Assembly: GCA_017642625.1 (NCBI GenBank)
Contig: JAGCOQ010000129.1
Coordinates: 1 to 9,868 of the forward strand
Reading direction: 5' to 3'
Length of the DNA stretch: 9,868 bases
From: Alphaproteobacteria bacterium
GTDB taxonomy: Bacteria > Pseudomonadota > Alphaproteobacteria > Rs-D84
Every line of letters starts with the position of its first letter. Within the stretch, counting starts at the first letter, position 1. The translations under genes and the position numbers were made by a program. This document shows, one piece after another, positions 7,644 to 9,868 of this stretch. The notes below the pieces were generated by a model, which had not been told where the DNA came from, made no database searches, and was given only the letters and a program-made list of their open reading frames with translations.

Positions 7644-9515
7644 TTAAAAATTAATTTTCGTTTTTGTGAATATGTAAAATTCGTTGTTGCCATATGGGTT
7701 GTCAACAAAACCCGCGGTCAAGAAATGCCAGTGTGCCATGTATTCAATCGCCGGTGTTGATGCCATATCAATTCTGTAATCACTGAAAGTCATTGCGCCG
7801 TCTGCGCGACGTCCCGTTGCAGTGTGCAGATTCATATTACCATGAACAATGGTTTCTGGAACACCGACCGAGAACGACCATTTGTCGCCACGCAACCCAA
7901 CCGCCGCAGATGCAGTATAAATATTGGAAAACTCTGAAATCATAGATTCAGATGATGCAATCGGGTGCGCGGTGCCGAATTGAGAGCGTGTGAATAATTC
8001 CATGCCCCCAAAATTAAACGAATGATTCGTTGCAACATAAGATGTTGTTGTTTCGCCGTCTGTCGCCAAGAATCCTGTTCCATTTAACATGTCAGAACGA
8101 TAGAACCCGAACTCCAGCGAACCCATGTTGATTTTTGCGCGTGCGTCATCACCACGCAAACGTTCAAAGCCCAATCCGCGATTGCGTGCAGAAATGTTAT
8201 CTGAAATCTTGGTTTCATATGCACGACCGTATGCGTCAAAGAACGCCATTGTCGGATTCGCAGATTCTATGTTGTGTGCGATTGTTGGGGAAACGGTCGC
8301 GGTTTGTAATGGCTGGGTAGCATTTTCGGAAACCGCGATTGTTAAATCACCGACTGGGCGGGTTGCTGCCTCTAAATCCAGCATGCCATGTCCATAAATT
8401 TCATCAACGCCCGTATCACCCAAGTCGGCGGCGGTTGTGAATAAAATATCGGTAATTTGTGTCGAGTTCAAATAAGGCCATGCTTCACGAATAACTGCAA
8501 TCGCCGCGGAAACAACCGGCGCCGCAAAAGATGTACCACTGCGTATCATACCGTTTGGCATTTTGATTGTACCGGGTGCGGTTATGCAATAATCTTTTGT
8601 CACGCCACATGCGTTGCTGTAATCTGCCAAAGCGTTGGTGTTCGTATCCCACGCGACAACATTGACAAAGTGTCCATTTAATTCCGACATAACGCGTGGC
8701 ATAGCAGACAACATACCGCTTTGTGCGCCGTAATTATTGCCCGCTGCCCAAACGAAAATCGCATCGTTTTGGACCGCGGCATTTGATATCGCGTTTACAA
8801 ATGTTTGGCTGGTCTTGGATTCCAGCATTGTGCGTGATGTGATTTTGTCGGCGGTAATGGACGCAACATTCCATGAATTGTTATAGACATTTGCGCCAAC
8901 TGTATTACTGATTATTCCGCCGATTTCGTTATATGTTTTGAAATTATCTGTGTCATAGGCAATCATGTGGTGTTCGACTTCTGCATTTGGGGCAATCGGA
9001 CCACTGGCGGTCGCCATAACCGCTGCGCCATGTGAAAGAGGGATGTCCAAGTCCGTATCAAAAACGGCGATTTTTGTTCCCAAACCGGTATAACCACGTG
9101 CGATAGAGTATGCTAACTGGATATCGTCATAGGCATTTGCGTTGTTGGAATATTCCTTGGATGATGTGATTGCCGACAAATCTGCGCTGGTAAAGTCCGG
9201 TGCGGTGCCATTTCGTCTTATCATTGTTGGCATAATTGTACGGACATATTGGGTTGATGCACTTGACGGGTTGGCACCGGACGAAGATCCACCGCCACCG
9301 CCGGCTGCCATACCGACCATGGCCACAATACCACCAATCGCGACCGCGCCACCACCCCAGTACAACAGGGAATTATCGGTGCTGGACGCGTATTTGCAAC
9401 GTTCCGGATGTGCCTGTTTATACGCCGAATTTGAACAATCATCAACAGCCAGCGCGCTGTTCGTCAAAAGCACGCTACACATGATTCCGGTAAAGATTTT
9501 TGTTAGAAGTTTCAA
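7644..9515 (-). CDS. Secreted S8 (subtilisin-family) serine protease with autotransporter-like C-terminus
   Basis: Predicted exported serine endopeptidase, 623 aa; substrate unknown. Residues 1-23 form a signal peptide ending ALA|VDD. Cys27 and Cys40 may form a disulfide. A second hydrophobic, Gly-rich segment (about 52-72) runs into a GGGGGSSSG linker. The S8 domain covers about 125-385: catalytic Asp153 (AVFDTD), His162 (SHGAAV), oxyanion Asn260 (WAAGNN) and nucleophile Ser329 (GTSFAAP), plus NNSW at 212-215 and GHGMLDLEAA at the domain end. Only 8 residues separate Asp from His, against about 31 in subtilisin, so the loop between them is largely missing. Residues 386-623 include DAYGRAYE and alternating beta-strand patterns and end in EFYIFTKTKINF, with a terminal Phe as in BamA-targeted barrels. 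At about 238 residues this is somewhat short for a 12-strand translocator. The start is TTG at 9515: an in-frame TGA lies two codons upstream, AAGAGG is 6 nt before it, and the next in-frame ATG (codon 12) would break the signal peptide. It has its own strong promoter. It could be an outer-membrane-anchored protease rather than a self-releasing autotransporter. Confidence 0.9.
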   Translation of the reverse strand: MKLLTKIFTGIMCSVLLTNSALAVDDCSNSAYKQAHPERCKYASSTDNSLLYWGGGAVAIGGIVAMVGMAAGGGGGSSSGANPSSASTQYVRTIMPTMIRRNGTAPDFTSADLSAITSSKEYSNNANAYDDIQLAYSIARGYTGLGTKIAVFDTDLDIPLSHGAAVMATASGPIAPNAEVEHHMIAYDTDNFKTYNEIGGIISNTVGANVYNNSWNVASITADKITSRTMLESKTSQTFVNAISNAAVQNDAIFVWAAGNNYGAQSGMLSAMPRVMSELNGHFVNVVAWDTNTNALADYSNACGVTKDYCITAPGTIKMPNGMIRSGTSFAAPVVSAAIAVIREAWPYLNSTQITDILFTTAADLGDTGVDEIYGHGMLDLEAATRPVGDLTIAVSENATQPLQTATVSPTIAHNIESANPTMAFFDAYGRAYETKISDNISARNRGLGFERLRGDDARAKINMGSLEFGFYRSDMLNGTGFLATDGETTTSYVATNHSFNFGGMELFTRSQFGTAHPIASSESMISEFSNIYTASAAVGLRGDKWSFSVGVPETIVHGNMNLHTATGRRADGAMTFSDYRIDMASTPAIEYMAHWHFLTAGFVDNPYGNNEFYIFTKTKINF

Positions 9516-9519
9516 TGCT

Positions 9520-9527
9520 CACCTCTT
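9520..9527 (-). promoter_or_regulatory. Shine-Dalgarno for the S8 protease TTG start
   Basis: The minus strand reads AAGAGGTG, with the GG of AAGAGG 6 nt before TTG (9515-9513). The overlapping GTG at 9522-9520 is in another frame that soon stops, and a TGA at 9521-9519 closes the S8 frame upstream. Together these fix TTG as the start codon. Confidence 0.7.
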
Positions 9528-9536
9528 ACACATTAA

Positions 9537-9565
9537 AATATAGTGCCGAAATGCGTTTTTGTCAA
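9537..9565 (-). promoter_or_regulatory. Near-consensus sigma70 promoter of the S8 protease gene
   Basis: On the minus strand: -35 TTGACA (9565-9560), exactly 17 nt, then -10 TATATT (9542-9537). The -35 is a perfect consensus and the -10 differs from TATAAT at one position. Transcription should start near 9530, giving a leader of only about 15 nt that is mostly the Shine-Dalgarno. No operator-like inverted repeat is obvious, so constitutive, fairly strong expression is the simplest reading. Confidence 0.8.
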
Positions 9566-9622
9566 GTATTTATACGGTGTTAGCCAGTCGGGACAAAATA
9601 TTACAAATTATGCGATTTTTAC

Positions 9623-9651
9623 TTGATTTTGCACATTTTTTGTCTTATTAT
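9623..9651 (+). promoter_or_regulatory. Sigma70 promoter of rpsB
   Basis: -35 TTGATT (9623-9628), 17-nt spacer, -10 TATTAT (9646-9651); predicted start near 9658. The promoter is divergent from the S8 promoter, with 57 bp between the two -35 boxes. Upstream sequence is AT-rich, as expected for an UP-like element at a ribosomal protein promoter. Confidence 0.75.
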
Positions 9652-9657
9652 GGCGGC

Positions 9658-9764
9658 ACGCTTATCAAAGCGAAGAACACAACCATTGGGAATGTTTCTG
9701 TCCGGATTTCCGGTTTTATATGTCCCTGATGGCGAGGATAACAACAGAAAACAAAGGATAAATC
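9658..9764 (+). promoter_or_regulatory. Structured 5' leader of rpsB, candidate autoregulatory site
   Basis: The predicted untranslated leader is about 107 nt. At its 5' end is a perfect 5-bp stem with a 4-nt loop (CGCTT-atca-AAGCG, 9659-9672). A 4-bp GC stem follows (CCGG-attt-CCGG, 9702-9713). An imperfect AGAACA...TGTTTCT pairing (about 9673-9699) could fill the space between. The rpsB Shine-Dalgarno AAAGGA (9753-9758) lies 6 nt before the ATG in an A-rich, probably unpaired segment. rpsB is feedback-controlled by S2 through its leader in E. coli; whether this leader does the same is inference, and I do not recognise a named leader motif. Confidence 0.45.
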
Positions 9765-9868
9765 ATGGCATTGCCTACATTTACTATGAAACAGTTGATG
9801 GAAGCTGGTGTTCATTTTGGTCACCACACACGTCGCTGGAACCCGTTGATGACACCGTATGTTTATGG
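9765..9868 (+). CDS. rpsB: 30S ribosomal protein S2 (5' end only; runs off window)
   Basis: Small-subunit ribosomal protein S2, which binds 16S rRNA late in 30S assembly and helps recruit S1 in many proteobacteria. Only the first 34 codons are present; the frame is open to the edge. The translated start ([20 protein letters not shown], then HTRRWNPLM) carries the hallmark [10 protein letters not shown] and RRWNP motifs of bacterial S2. MALPxFxMxQL is the usual alphaproteobacterial opening. The start is ATG with AAAGGA 6 nt upstream. In most bacteria tsf (elongation factor Ts) follows; that would lie outside the window. It is divergent from the protease/macroglobulin cluster and not part of it. 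Confidence 0.96.
   Translation, partial: MALPTFTMKQLMEAGVHFGHHTRRWNPLMTPYVY

Noticed and set aside
9720..9761. 13-codon reading frame in the rpsB leader, stopping 3 nt before the rpsB ATG
   Set aside because: There is no purine-rich ribosome site upstream of either of its ATGs and the peptide is not recognisable. The position is suggestive of coupling, but the support is too weak.
9692..9868. Plus-strand frame open from ATG 9692 to the window end (59 codons)
   Set aside because: It overlaps the start of rpsB out of frame, has no convincing Shine-Dalgarno and resembles nothing known; chance openness is likely.

Overview
The window is a chromosomal stretch that looks like an alphaproteobacterium. 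The evidence is the start of ribosomal protein S2 at the right end ([20 protein letters not shown]...), which has the alphaproteobacterial form, and an S8 protease with a Gly-rich N-terminal linker and an autotransporter-like C-terminus. G+C is moderate by eye and TTG start codons appear to be used. A host-associated or gut lineage is a guess from protein style only; no database search was possible. The window is almost fully coding. The only gaps are 56-86 bp between the S8 and macroglobulin genes (depending on the start chosen) and about 250 bp between the S8 gene and rpsB. No tRNA, rRNA, CRISPR array, IS element or phage gene was seen.

Layout, left to right. (1) 1-1853, minus strand: penicillin-binding protein 1C (pbpC), with its C-terminus cut off by the window edge. 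(2) 1837-7557, minus: a very large thioester-containing bacterial alpha-2-macroglobulin (YfhM type) whose 3' end overlaps the pbpC start by 17 bp. (3) 7558-7643: a short AT-rich gap with a candidate sigma70 promoter whose -10 box sits on the upstream in-frame ATG, so translation probably starts at an internal TTG that has a good Shine-Dalgarno. (4) 7644-9515, minus: a secreted subtilisin-family (S8) protease with a likely beta-barrel end, starting at TTG. (5) 9516-9764: a divergent intergenic region with a near-consensus promoter for the S8 gene on the minus strand and a good sigma70 promoter plus a structured ~107-nt leader for rpsB on the plus strand. (6) 9765-9868, plus: start of rpsB.

How the genes may work together. 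Macroglobulin plus PBP1C is a known conserved pair in Gram-negatives, usually interpreted as periplasmic defence: the macroglobulin traps proteases that cross a damaged outer membrane, and PBP1C helps repair peptidoglycan. Here a secreted serine protease lies directly upstream on the same strand. It has its own strong promoter and no clear terminator after it, so read-through into the macroglobulin operon is possible. A link between this cell-surface protease and the protease trap is an inference, not something shown by the sequence.

Nothing in the window is clearly a wholly new system. The most unusual points are the very short Asp-to-His spacing in the S8 catalytic core, the membrane-anchored (non-lipoprotein) N-terminus of the macroglobulin, its long N-terminal region and acidic Gly-rich candidate bait segment, and the promoter evidence for re-assigning its start.
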